A DNA stretch of 25,594 nucleotides. Origin: a virus. The translations under genes were made by a program, and so were the position numbers. The notes beneath the pieces were generated by a model, which saw only the letters and a list, made by a program, of their open reading frames with translations, was not told the DNA's origin and made no database searches. The stretch lies in IMG/VR virus record IMGVR_UViG_3300027965_000182, positions 1 through 25,594 of that record. The stretch is one strand, 5' to 3'. Shown here piece by piece: positions 14,186-22,366 of the stretch. Positions within the stretch are counted from its first letter, which is position 1, and the number at the start of each line of letters is the position of its first letter.

Positions 14186-15081
14186 ATGCCTTCACCTACC
14201 CTAAGCGGCCGAAGTGCTTTGCCTTCAAGTTCTGTCGGCTGCTCGCGAAGAAGACCGTAGCCAACGATATCGGCTCGCCCGCCTGCTGGCTGCTTACCGT
14301 TATTGCGATGACTGAAGACGCCCGCGGGTATACCGATCCTGTCACGTTCTATAACGAGCAACTTCTACCCCTCATCGGCGTTGGGTCGGTTGATGCGCTT
14401 GACCGCGTTCGTGCGAAGTGCATTGCGTCCGGCTGGCTGCAATACGAACCCGGCGCCCGTGGCCGGGCTGGGCGGTACTTTGTAACCGTCCCTTCCCATT
14501 GCAACCGAACTGATGACGCGCCAACAGATGAGGGTGAAGGGGCCGAATTGTTCCGCGAAAATGCGGAAGAAAGTGCGGATGATAGGCGACGATTCATCCG
14601 CAAAAATGCGGAAGCAACCGCGAGGAATGTGCGGAAGCAACCGCGAGGAAACCGCGGAACTCTCTTCCCTGTCCCTTCCCCTATCCCTATTGCGGGCCAT
14701 TCGCCCGCCGAACCAACCCCTGAGACGAAAGAGAAAACCAAGAAGCCGCGAAAGCGGAATCCGTTGTTCGATGTGCTTGTGATGGTCACAGGCGCTGATC
14801 CTGTTGTGAATGGATCGCACGTCGGCAGGGTTGCCGCACTGCTCTCAAAAGCCGAACGGCCATTCACTCCGGAGGAAGTTCACGACTTCGCTCATCGTTG
14901 GCGTCAACTATTGCCGTGGGCAAAGCCGAGTGAACACCCCCGGCTCACTCTGGGCATCATCGAAAAGCACATCTGCACAATCCGCGACTCACCAGAGCAA
15001 CCTAACGAAACACCGCGAGTGAAAACCGCAGCGGAAGTTCTTGCGAATCAAGACACCGACTTTGCACCAATGGGGGGCTGA
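14182..15081 (+). CDS. Phage-type replication initiator (lambda-O-like by layout)
   Basis: The 299-aa protein has an N-terminal domain (about 1-110) that looks like the winged-helix domain of phage initiators: SPACWLLTVIAMTEDARGYT, then VDALDRVRAKCIASGWLQYE, then GRYFVTVP. A charged, repetitive linker follows (about 120-160). The C-terminal domain (about 190-275, with TPEEVHDFAHRWRQLLPWAK) could contact the helicase. No family is certain; the role is inferred from layout. The gene is followed by a DnaB-type helicase, as lambda O is by P, and its middle carries an iteron array as in the lambda origin. Translation is coupled to the gene before it, and the helicase start lies five bases after the stop. 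Confidence 0.65.
   Translation: MNAFTYPKRPKCFAFKFCRLLAKKTVANDIGSPACWLLTVIAMTEDARGYTDPVTFYNEQLLPLIGVGSVDALDRVRAKCIASGWLQYEPGARGRAGRYFVTVPSHCNRTDDAPTDEGEGAELFRENAEESADDRRRFIRKNAEATARNVRKQPRGNRGTLFPVPSPIPIAGHSPAEPTPETKEKTKKPRKRNPLFDVLVMVTGADPVVNGSHVGRVAALLSKAERPFTPEEVHDFAHRWRQLLPWAKPSEHPRLTLGIIEKHICTIRDSPEQPNETPRVKTAAEVLANQDTDFAPMGG
14553..14660. repeat. ori: Iteron array, putative replication origin inside the initiator gene
   Basis: GCGGAAGCAACCGCGAGGAA occurs exactly at 14608-14627 and 14631-14650, 23 bases apart. The core GCGGAA(G/C) recurs at 14563, 14608, 14631 and 14654 (steps 45, 23, 23), with a weaker GCGAC at 14586 filling the gap. CCGC-N6-GCGG dyads start at 14553 and 14598. A period of 23 is not a multiple of three, so the two exact copies are read in different frames (AEATARN and RKQPRGN). 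Conservation is therefore at DNA level, as in initiator-binding iterons. Confidence 0.65.
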
Positions 15082-15085
15082 TCCA

Positions 15086-16417
15086 ATGGTTGCGGAACAT
15101 CCTGTTAGCGTATCGGACCTGCAAAAGGCAGCCGACACAGAACGCCACTTGCTCGCGGCGTGTTTCCGCTCGTGTGAGTACGACGGCTCCGGTCTGGACG
15201 ATGTAGCCGCGGTTGTCAGTCCAGGCGACTTCTCGGCTCTGGCTCACCAACTCGTATTCGGAGCAATGCTCGAACTCCGGGCGCGCTCGGCACCCGTCAC
15301 CGTTCACGGGGTCTTCGTTTACCTCCGCGAACGGAACCAACTGGCCGAACTCGGGTCTAACCCAGCGGTCTGGTTAGCGGACCTGTACGAAGCTGAACCA
15401 ACCGACGCCGCGGCGAGGTATTACGCGAACGTGGTCAAGGAACACTCCGGGTTCCGCGCCTTGAAGCGTGTGGCTTCTCAAATCGTGGCCGAAACCCAGC
15501 ACCCAACCGGCTCCGTCGCGGAGATCGCGGGCCGGTGCGAACGGCTCTTGCTGGACGCGACAGGCGACACGGCAACAGCCGGGCCGCGATCGGTGGCGGA
15601 ACTGATCGCGAACGAACTGGCAGACATCGACAACCGACGCGAGCGCGGGCCGGAAGGGGTGCCGACAGGGTTCCGCGAGGTGGATAGGTTGTTGAGCGGA
15701 ATGCGGCCAGGGCAACTGGTGGTGATCGGGGCGCGGCCAGCAGTTGGGAAGACGAGTTTTGCGCTCGGCATCGCAGCAAACGCGACTGCCGCGGGAACGG
15801 GAGTGCTGTTCTGCTCTCTGGAAATGACTAATGCAGAACTCACCCAGCGTTTACTATCGGCGAGTTCTGGTGTGCGTCTTCGCAATATTCGCGAATCGGA
15901 CATCAACCCAGAACAAGCGGGAAAACTGGTCGATGTTGGGGAAAGAATCGCCAAGTGGCCGTTGAAACTTGAGGACTGCCCCAACCTCACGGCTGATCGA
16001 CTCGCGGCAACCGCCCGCCGCGCGGTTCGGCGGAATGGCGTTCAACTCCTGATCGTGGATTACCTTCAACTACTCACCCCAGATAACCAACGCGAGAACA
16101 GGAACGCACAAATCGGACTCCTCGCGCGGCGGCTGAAGCTCCTCGCTCGCGAACTCTCGATTCCCGTTATCGTTCTGTGTCAACTCAACCGAGAGAGCGA
16201 GAACCGCGCCGATCCCAAACCGCGGCTCTCCGACCTGCGAGACTCGGGGGAGATCGAACAGCACGCCGACTGCGTGTTGCTTCTGTCCCCCCAACGCGGT
16301 CCTGCGGATGGTGCCCGAACCCTGATTGATTGCGGCGTCGCCAAGAACCGCAATGGGCCAACGGGAGAAGTTACCCTCGCTTTCACCGGGCCGTTGACCC
16401 GGTATGAGAACGCTTGA
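15086..16417 (+). CDS. dnaB-like: DnaB-type replicative helicase
   Basis: The protein has 443 aa, typical of the family. The N-terminal helical domain (about 12-125) begins with the DnaB-like DTERHLLAACF. The RecA-like domain carries Walker A GARPAVGKT at 215-223, SLEMTNAELTQRLL, Walker B LLIVDYLQLL near 312-321, the glutamine motif VIVLCQLNRESE and the DLRDSGEIEQHADCVLLL region. These are the hallmarks of the hexameric helicase that unwinds the fork. GGGGGG precedes ATG 15086. An element-borne helicase behind an initiator gene indicates replication independent of the host loader. Confidence 0.92.
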   Translation: MVAEHPVSVSDLQKAADTERHLLAACFRSCEYDGSGLDDVAAVVSPGDFSALAHQLVFGAMLELRARSAPVTVHGVFVYLRERNQLAELGSNPAVWLADLYEAEPTDAAARYYANVVKEHSGFRALKRVASQIVAETQHPTGSVAEIAGRCERLLLDATGDTATAGPRSVAELIANELADIDNRRERGPEGVPTGFREVDRLLSGMRPGQLVVIGARPAVGKTSFALGIAANATAAGTGVLFCSLEMTNAELTQRLLSASSGVRLRNIRESDINPEQAGKLVDVGERIAKWPLKLEDCPNLTADRLAATARRAVRRNGVQLLIVDYLQLLTPDNQRENRNAQIGLLARRLKLLARELSIPVIVLCQLNRESENRADPKPRLSDLRDSGEIEQHADCVLLLSPQRGPADGARTLIDCGVAKNRNGPTGEVTLAFTGPLTRYENA

Positions 16418-16465
16418 CCGCTCCGCGTGGTTCACTCTGCCCATCCATCACCAAGAGGCTTCCTG

Positions 16466-17011
16466 ATGATCGAAAAAAACCCGGAGAAATCCTCTGCGGT
16501 CAGCATTCCCGACGACGTGTTCGCCAAAGCCTATGACGCCGCACTTGCGATTGCCGAGAAGCGGGCAAAGGCTTGTCCGTGGCATCGTGATGAGCTAATT
16601 GATGGGGCAACCAATGCGGTGTTGTGGGCGCGTGACAACTGCAAGAATGCCGACACGTTCATTCCCTTCACAAAGGCGGCTGTTCGTCGGTGGTTGGGGC
16701 GAACGATGAGCCGGATATCGCGGAAGCACAAGACGCGCGGCGACACTGTTGCTCTCACGTTCGATGTTGCGGCGACCCGCACGCAAGCTCCCGTGCAACC
16801 GATGCTGATTGAAGACTTGCCCGAAGATTTGGCGTTCGCCGTTCGGCTCTACATGATCGATGGCTACAACCTCCGTGATTGCGGAATGCTGATGGGTTGC
16901 AGTCCGAATACGGTTGACCTGAAGTTGAAGCAAGCCGCCGAACTACTCGCGGATGGCCGTTTGAAAAAGCCTGAACGACGCAAGGGCGAAAAGCGATTAA
17001 CTGCGGGGTGA
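16466..17011 (+). CDS. Sigma-70-like transcription factor
   Basis: The protein is 181 aa. The N-terminal part (about 28-85) has the look of region 2: HRDELIDGATNAVLWARD, then FIPFTKAAVRRWLGRTM. The C-terminal part (about 120-165) is a region-4-type HTH: LPEDLAFAVRLYMIDGYNLR, then CGMLMGCSPNTVDLKLKQA. Size and domain order fit a small ECF-like sigma factor or phage late activator. ATG 16466 is preferred over GTG 16427 because AGAGG precedes it. Its stop overlaps the prohead protease start by one base, so it may govern the phage-like genes that follow. Confidence 0.65.
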   Translation: MIEKNPEKSSAVSIPDDVFAKAYDAALAIAEKRAKACPWHRDELIDGATNAVLWARDNCKNADTFIPFTKAAVRRWLGRTMSRISRKHKTRGDTVALTFDVAATRTQAPVQPMLIEDLPEDLAFAVRLYMIDGYNLRDCGMLMGCSPNTVDLKLKQAAELLADGRLKKPERRKGEKRLTAG

Positions 17012-17526
17012 TGCGAATGGAACTCATCGTCAGCGGATACGCGGCCGTGTTCCACAACCAGGGCGACGCGGGAACGGAATACGAGCTTGCGCCGGGCGTG
17101 TTCGAGCGGATCGCACCAACCGCGTTCGATCGCTGTTTGCGGGACAGGCAAGACATCACGGCGACCGTTGCCCACTCCGACCGGTTCGAACTCGGCAACG
17201 TTGCTGATGGGACTCTCCGGCTTGCGGTCGATCAACGCGGACTCGCCTTTCAACTCCTGATCCCAGAAACTCCCGTGGGTGCGCATATCTGGAAGCTGGT
17301 TCGCGCTCGTGAACTCCGGCATTGTTCGATGCGATTCGAGATTCGCGACGCGCGAGAACTCCGCGCTCACGGTTACCGGATTCTGGAACTCCTCGCTATT
17401 GATCTTGACCACATCGCGTTAACGAAGCGGCCAGCATATACCGCGACGACGGTTCGCGCAGGAAGGCTTGCCGGATTCTCGACACGACCAAACACGCAAC
17501 CGGCTATAGTGGGCGCCCGGCTGTAA
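17011..17526 (+). CDS. HK97-family prohead protease
   Basis: The 171-aa protein matches the HK97 protease fold (family U35): an initial SGYAAVF strand, ELAPGVFERIAPTAF at about 25-39, the catalytic His55 in TVAHSD followed by LGN, and the catalytic Ser106 in HCSMRFEI. DHIALTKRPAYTAT follows, like the usual LxEVSLVxxPAyxxA. The enzyme trims capsid and scaffold during head maturation. The major capsid and portal genes that usually adjoin it are absent from the window. It may act on a helper phage's capsid. A strong terminator lies 22 bases after the stop. Confidence 0.88.
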   Translation: MRMELIVSGYAAVFHNQGDAGTEYELAPGVFERIAPTAFDRCLRDRQDITATVAHSDRFELGNVADGTLRLAVDQRGLAFQLLIPETPVGAHIWKLVRARELRHCSMRFEIRDARELRAHGYRILELLAIDLDHIALTKRPAYTATTVRAGRLAGFSTRPNTQPAIVGARL

Positions 17527-17548
17527 ACTTTGACTCTCGTTTCAATCG

Positions 17549-17581
17549 GCCGCGAGGGGTTTCCCCGCGGCTTTTATTTTT
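17549..17581 (+). terminator. Strong terminator ending the replication-to-protease operon
   Basis: GCCGC-GA-GGGG pairs with CCCC-GCGGC around TTT (17549-17571), with a two-base bulge, then TTTTATTTTT. It separates the operon of 13907-17526 from the second transcription unit. Confidence 0.85.
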
Positions 17582-17626
17582 GCGTAGGACGCGACCAGCA
17601 CGACGGGGAAAGCGTGAGGCAGACAG

Positions 17627-17656
17627 GACGACATATGACGACATAGGACGACACGC
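17627..17656 (+). repeat. Three tandem 10-bp repeats in a promoter region
   Basis: GACGACATAT, GACGACATAG and GACGACACGC follow each other with a period of 10, almost one helical turn. They lie between the terminator at 17549-17581 and the HTH gene at 17672. All copies present one DNA face, as expected for cooperative binding by an activator. Confidence 0.5.
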
Positions 17657-17671
17657 GGCGCGAGGGCAGAC

Positions 17672-17914
17672 ATGGTAACGAGCGACACGAATAACCGCGA
17701 GGGTGGCGAAGCGCTCGACGTTGACGGCGTTGCATCGCTACTCCGCTGCTCTGCAACGCATGTCCGCGCTCTGGTGCGAAATGGCACGTTCCCCGCACCG
17801 GCGAAGCTCGGCACTCTGGCGCGTTGGTCGCGGGCTGTTGTGCTGCGTTGGCTGGATGAAAACACCGGCGCAACCGTCAAGCGTGGCGGGCGCGAGATTC
17901 AAGTTCGGGGCTAA
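17672..17914 (+). CDS. Second excisionase-like helix-turn-helix protein
   Basis: The protein has 80 aa. Residues 14-62 fit an AlpA/excisionase HTH: ALDVDGVASLLRCSATHVRA, LVRNGTFPAP, TLARWSRAVVLRWLDE. It could be a recombination directionality factor or a regulator. The ATG has GAGGGC upstream, and the three 10-bp repeats end 15 bases before it, which suggests autoregulation. It opens the second plus-strand gene run. Confidence 0.72.
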   Translation: MVTSDTNNREGGEALDVDGVASLLRCSATHVRALVRNGTFPAPAKLGTLARWSRAVVLRWLDENTGATVKRGGREIQVRG

Positions 17915-17928
17915 CCAAACGGGGATGA

Positions 17929-18342
17929 ATGAAGCACCACGGACCGAAGCGCTACGGGCGAACCATCGGACCCATCGACCTCGAAACCGTCCGGGGGATC
18001 GACGATGCGATGGAAATTGCGATCAACTGCGGTGACCGATCGATGTTCGGACGGTTAATCGAAATCCGGCGCGCGAAAGTGGCGGCGAGCAATCCCGACC
18101 TTGCGAAAGTTGATGCGCTTCTCCGCGAGGTTTCCCAACCCGAACCGGCGCCGGGTTCCCTTCTCGCGGCTATCCAGATGGCTTCGGCGCGCTTCCGGAA
18201 AATCGCGAGCGAGTGTGACCGATCGCGGATCGCGGCGGTTCTGTCGAACACCAGCGGGCGGGCGGCACGGCCGGTGCCAGTCTGTTCGGAATGCGGCGAG
18301 CGACTTGATAGCGACGACTCTTGCGATTGGTGCGACTGGTAA
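17929..18342 (+). CDS. Hypothetical protein with a C-terminal zinc ribbon
   Basis: The 137-aa protein starts at ATG 17929 behind GGGG. Most of it is helical without recognisable motifs. The last 20 residues hold two CxxC pairs (CSEC and CDWC), a zinc ribbon. Such ribbons often stabilise small DNA- or protein-binding domains. The gene continues the run begun at 17672 (14-base spacing). No specific family is evident. Confidence 0.6.
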   Translation: MKHHGPKRYGRTIGPIDLETVRGIDDAMEIAINCGDRSMFGRLIEIRRAKVAASNPDLAKVDALLREVSQPEPAPGSLLAAIQMASARFRKIASECDRSRIAAVLSNTSGRAARPVPVCSECGERLDSDDSCDWCDW

Positions 18343-18405
18343 ACGAACAACCGGCCGGCGCTGTGTTGGCTGAGTTTCCAATGTGTTTCAAATCCAGGGT
18401 GAATC

Positions 18406-19242
18406 TTGACAGACAAAGCATCCGCTGATGCGGACATCAAAGCGGTTGAAAGCGTTCTCTCTGACATGAGCGATCCCGCGCAGACAAAGCCGCAACCAGC
18501 GAAGCGGCGGCCGGTACAACTGGCGAAGCAGCTTACCGATATCCGGCTTCCCGGCGATGGGGCAAGTGGCGCGCTGGTGCCTGATGAAACCGTTCCCCAA
18601 GCAGTCACTGCGCCGAAGGAGAAGGCCAGCGCGAAGCCGGTCGAGCTCCCCAATGTGACGGCGAGCACATCGGGGTTACCCAATGTGGAATTGGTTCCCC
18701 AAGTGCTTGCGGCACGGGCGAACCTGAAGCGACTCAGTGAACAGCGGGCGGCGGTTGCTGGCGAGGTGTCTTCACTCGAAAAGGAACTCGGGTTGAAGGT
18801 TGGTTCCAGTGCCGGCGAGATCGAAAAATTGGCCGTGCAACTGCTCGCGGCCGGTAAGTCAGATGAGGGGATTCAGAAACTCGAAACTCTTCGCGTGAAG
18901 CTCGGACGCCTTGTCAAAGCTGAAGCACAGGTTGTGAACGAATGCAACGCGGCTGTTGATGTCGCGAAACGCGAGTTAACCCCGCGGGCTGTGGCGGTCG
19001 GATTCACTCCCGCTGCAAAGCGCGTGGCGAAAGCGTTCTTGGAACTGATCGCGGCGCAGGATGAGGAATGGCAAGCCTCCGGCAACCTCCGTGCGGCCGG
19101 TTTCCCGCCACCACCCCCAACACTCCCACCGGGAGGTTTTTTCGACCCGGTTGCCAACCCGCTGATACTTCAGTTCGTTCGCGCTGGACTGGTCACAAGT
19201 GGCGAGGTTCTGGCTGTATGCCAGCGCATTGCCGGGCTCTGA
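18406..19242 (+). CDS. Coiled-coil phage-element protein, TTG start
   Basis: This 278-aa protein begins at TTG 18406 behind AGGG. The first 90 residues are Pro-, Ala- and Lys-rich and likely disordered. A coiled coil follows (about 100-200, with RANLKRLSEQRAAVAGEVSS). The end carries a proline run (PPPPPTLPPGG) and a small helical tail. It lies in the same operon as structural-type genes and could be a scaffold or virion-associated protein, by position only. Confidence 0.6.
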   Translation: MTDKASADADIKAVESVLSDMSDPAQTKPQPAKRRPVQLAKQLTDIRLPGDGASGALVPDETVPQAVTAPKEKASAKPVELPNVTASTSGLPNVELVPQVLAARANLKRLSEQRAAVAGEVSSLEKELGLKVGSSAGEIEKLAVQLLAAGKSDEGIQKLETLRVKLGRLVKAEAQVVNECNAAVDVAKRELTPRAVAVGFTPAAKRVAKAFLELIAAQDEEWQASGNLRAAGFPPPPPTLPPGGFFDPVANPLILQFVRAGLVTSGEVLAVCQRIAGL

Positions 19243-19303
19243 TTCGCGATTTCACAACCCGCGGCCATTCCGCGGGGCTTCCGTCTCAATCAAGGGCGCG
19301 TTC

Positions 19304-19585
19304 ATGGAACCGAGAAGCGAAGCGGATTGGGAAACTGCCGTTGTGGAACTCGGTAAGGTGGCGTTTCTCGCATGGGTTCGGTTCGTTGGTGCGATGCACA
19401 GGGCATGCAATACTGCAGGTGAAGCGGAAGAGGCCGGCGTTAAGGGCGCTATCAACTTGCTGCCTGGGTCAATGCCAGTGATTGACCCAAATGACCATAA
19501 CTTTCAGCGCAGTTTGGTGGACTATGTTCGGCGTGGCTTCATCAACGAAGAAGTAGCTGCCCGCGCGTTTCGCGGGCAGGAGTGA
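19304..19585 (+). CDS. Small hypothetical protein (93 aa)
   Basis: ATG 19304 starts a 93-aa product, though no clear Shine-Dalgarno precedes it. The sequence is helical (WETAVVELGKVAFLAWVRFV, then GAMHRACNTA) and ends VAARAFRGQE. Its end resembles the end of the 18406 product in spacing (VLAVCQRIAG against VAARAFRGQE), perhaps by chance. Position within the run is the main support. Confidence 0.45.
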   Translation: MEPRSEADWETAVVELGKVAFLAWVRFVGAMHRACNTAGEAEEAGVKGAINLLPGSMPVIDPNDHNFQRSLVDYVRRGFINEEVAARAFRGQE

Positions 19586-19606
19586 ACGGGTTGCTACGGG
19601 AGATTA

Positions 19607-20542
19607 ATGGCCGTCCTTTCCGCAAACGTTCTGTACACCGGTCGAACCGCGACACTGACGTTTCTCCAGCGCCGCACCTACCAAGAGGTCTGGGAGGTGG
19701 TAGTTTCTTCATGGTTAGACAACGAACAGACGATTTACGCCGCGGGCGCCGTGCCCCTGCGCGGTCAATCATTCTCGCGCGATCCGCTGGCGATCGCAAC
19801 AGAATTGGAGTTCGTGCAAAGCGAGGAGAATCCGCTAATCTGGTACGTCACTGTCAAGTACGACAGTGAACCAGACTTTCCCGACTCCAAGATTGATGAC
19901 AAGGACCAAGATCCCACAGACGTTCCGGAAAATCCTCTTGAGCGTCCACCGATCTGGCGTATCTCGTTCGCGAAAGCGAATGAGGTAGTTCGACGTTGGA
20001 GGCCAGTGGATAACGCGGGAAATCTTTCGGCGAATTTTATTGCAATCCGCAACTCGGCAAAACTCCCATTCGACCCACCCGCGATGGCGGACTACTCGCG
20101 GCCGGTACTCCGCGTCACGAAGAACGTCCCCTCTGTGACCTTCGAATACCTCTTGGTGTTACAGGATGCAGTCAATGAAAAAAAGTGGCGTGGGTTGCTG
20201 CCGCGGCAAGCGCGCGTTGATGGTGTTGAGTCAGGCAACAAGTTTGAGAACGGCGTTGCGTACGTGGAACTCACCATTGACATCATGCTGAAGCGCGAGA
20301 CGTGGGACTTGCGATTGCTTGACCAGGGCGACGCGGAACTGGTTCAAACAGGTACTACCCCAACCAATCCTCCGGTTCCGATTTTCGAATGGCGGAAGTC
20401 TCGTGACGCATTGGGGAATTTCGGACCGTTTCCCCTGGATGGCAAGGGGAGGAAGCTCGATCCAAAGGCCGACCCTGTATTCCTACGCGGTCTTCCTGAA
20501 CACTACCACTTGCAGGACTTCAACGCGATCATGCCATTCTAG
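19607..20542 (+). CDS. Unknown protein of the structural-type run (311 aa)
   Basis: ATG 19607 follows CGGGAG. The 311-aa product is mostly beta-like, with many short alternating stretches (VTLTI-type patterns such as WYVTVKYDSEP and VAYVELTIDIML). It has an Asp-rich middle (SKIDDKDQDPTD) and no signal peptide. The pattern resembles phage baseplate or neck proteins. A gene for a tail-fibre-like protein follows after ten bases, so a virion component is possible. No named family is assigned. Confidence 0.65.
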   Translation: MAVLSANVLYTGRTATLTFLQRRTYQEVWEVVVSSWLDNEQTIYAAGAVPLRGQSFSRDPLAIATELEFVQSEENPLIWYVTVKYDSEPDFPDSKIDDKDQDPTDVPENPLERPPIWRISFAKANEVVRRWRPVDNAGNLSANFIAIRNSAKLPFDPPAMADYSRPVLRVTKNVPSVTFEYLLVLQDAVNEKKWRGLLPRQARVDGVESGNKFENGVAYVELTIDIMLKRETWDLRLLDQGDAELVQTGTTPTNPPVPIFEWRKSRDALGNFGPFPLDGKGRKLDPKADPVFLRGLPEHYHLQDFNAIMPF

Positions 20543-20552
20543 GGGGTGAGGT

Positions 20553-21902
20553 GTGGCTGAGTGGGTGCTATCAGATTCCGTCGCGTCAGAATTGATGACG
20601 CTCATTCGCACGCGGCGCGGCGGATTTGGTCTGTCTGGACCGGGTAGCGGGGGCTATCACGTTGCGTTCGTCCGGTGTGATTCGGCGACCGCGACGGGCA
20701 GCGATTCCGTAACTTCTCAATGCTACCCCGCAACGGTGCTGGCCGTTGCCGCTGATGATCCTCTTCCCCCAGAAACTTACACGAGTTCCGGAGTCTTGCT
20801 TTCGCTTCTGGGAGACTCCGGAACCGCAGCAGTTCCTACCGTTGGCGCGATCTACTTGGCAGTTCTCACAGGTGATGTTGCCAGCGATAGTCAGGGATCG
20901 GTAGTTGCAGGGCGTCCGCGGGCATTTGCTGCGGCGCCTGTTACCTCTGGTTCGTCGGTTACTGGAACGGGGACGGATAAGCACGCCGTCAGGTGGAATG
21001 GAACGGGCGTCTCAGTTATCCAAAACAGCGCCGTAACGATTGATGACAGTGGAGACATAACAACGCCCGGCTACGTGTCCGCGGCCACATCGTTCGACGT
21101 TGGAAGTGGATCGCTTTATTCATTCGGGATCGGTGGAACCAACATACTCAACATCCAGCATTCCGCTGGTAGTGGGCATGCCATCTACGTCAGCAAATCC
21201 GGGGGTGATGGGCTGATTTATGTGGATGGTGGAGGTATCACGGTCGATCCGTACGGCGGCGGTTCGCCGAGTGGCAATAGTGGAACCATCAAGCTCCGCG
21301 GGAACGGTGGCGCAGACGAAGTTGGGTTCATTGCACAAACATCTATTGGAATTCCCGTCTCAGAACGGTCGGGGCTTTATTTCACTGCGGGCGGAACGTC
21401 AGTTTTCTGTCAGTCTATCACGTCTTCCGAAACGGGTGGAATATCGGGTGGCGGTCTAGCAATCAGCAGTGCTGTGTATCCTGAATCCGGATATTTGACA
21501 ACGGACAACACGGGAACGTTCTTCCTCGGAGTGGGCGCGGGAACTGGCTACTCAACTAATCTTGGTCCGGATGCTCGTTTTGCCAACGGGCTGCTCATTA
21601 GCGCTGGAACCGGATCGATACCGGGGACAGCCAGCACCAACACGTTCACTGCGCTCCAAACATTCCAAACAACGACATCCCCGGCGATCGTCGCACAGCA
21701 AACCGCGAGCAATTCGAGCAATACTGTTGCCGTCAAAAATTCGGGCGGGACAGTTACCGCGGCAATTACCGGAAACGGGGACATCACAGCCAATTCCTAC
21801 ACAGGTAATGGCAGTGGGCTAACCAATCTCAACGCAAGTAACCTCGCGACCGGCACGGTTCCAAGCTCCCGTATCGGCACCGTGGACGGCGGAACGTGGT
21901 AG
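20553..21902 (+). CDS. Tail-fibre-like repetitive protein
   Basis: The 449-aa product (GTG start behind AGGGGGTG) is rich in Gly, Ser, Thr and Asn with beta-repeat character. Its C-terminus carries the widespread phage tail pattern GNGSGLTNLNASNLATGTVP. Residues 150-430 form a stalk-like repeat region with VTIDDSGDITTPGY, GITVDPYGGG and TFTALQTFQTTTSP. Such proteins form trimeric receptor-binding fibres. It stops at a TAG (21900-21902). The next ORF lies in the same frame, so the two may form one fibre if the stop is read through. Confidence 0.75.
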   Translation: MAEWVLSDSVASELMTLIRTRRGGFGLSGPGSGGYHVAFVRCDSATATGSDSVTSQCYPATVLAVAADDPLPPETYTSSGVLLSLLGDSGTAAVPTVGAIYLAVLTGDVASDSQGSVVAGRPRAFAAAPVTSGSSVTGTGTDKHAVRWNGTGVSVIQNSAVTIDDSGDITTPGYVSAATSFDVGSGSLYSFGIGGTNILNIQHSAGSGHAIYVSKSGGDGLIYVDGGGITVDPYGGGSPSGNSGTIKLRGNGGADEVGFIAQTSIGIPVSERSGLYFTAGGTSVFCQSITSSETGGISGGGLAISSAVYPESGYLTTDNTGTFFLGVGAGTGYSTNLGPDARFANGLLISAGTGSIPGTASTNTFTALQTFQTTTSPAIVAQQTASNSSNTVAVKNSGGTVTAAITGNGDITANSYTGNGSGLTNLNASNLATGTVPSSRIGTVDGGTW

Positions 21903-22241
21903 GTGATTCATGGCGAATCCGCCTATTACCCCTCGCATGGAAACCCCGTTCCGGTCAGTGTTGCCGCGGCGGGTTCTGGGCAATCAACGGCCGCGCTGCT
22001 CACGAACGGCGTCTTGAATCTGGTCACCGGAGCGGACGGTACCAAGGGTGTGCAACTGCCTGTTGCCGCGGCGGGTGATGTCTGTCGTGTGTATAGCGCG
22101 ACAGCAACCAACGCCGTTCCGGTCTACGCGCAGACGGGCGGTCAAATCAACAGTGGAACCGCCAACGCCGCGTTCTCGTGTTCGGCTCAGACACCGTACC
22201 TTTTCGAGTGCATCGACGGTACGAGTTGGATCGCGAAGTAA
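21903..22241 (+). CDS. Small beta-rich phage structural domain following an in-frame TAG
   Basis: This 112-aa frame begins at a GTG immediately after the TAG of the fibre gene and is in frame with it. It includes TAALLTNGVLNLVTGADGT, GVQLPVAAAGDVCRVY and INSGTANAAFSC, a pattern known from small phage virion proteins and fibre domains. The ribosome site AGGTGA suits ATG 21910 in the next frame instead, which gives MANPPITPRM but closes after 35 codons. A frame change would rejoin VPVSV. The start is therefore uncertain. Confidence 0.55.
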   Translation: MIHGESAYYPSHGNPVPVSVAAAGSGQSTAALLTNGVLNLVTGADGTKGVQLPVAAAGDVCRVYSATATNAVPVYAQTGGQINSGTANAAFSCSAQTPYLFECIDGTSWIAK

Positions 22242-22366
22242 GCCGGCGCGTACCGGGTAGGCGGTCAGATTTTGACGGAATGGGCCGGAAGACCGTGTGC
22301 CCCGTGCGCAAAAAACTAAAACTGGTTTCGATAACTTTTTCCCCCACACCTGGGGCGGATGGCCGG

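Noticed and set aside
15374-15990. Long minus-strand frames in the helicase gene
   Set aside because: They are GC-rich shadows of a clear DnaB gene and have no ribosome sites.
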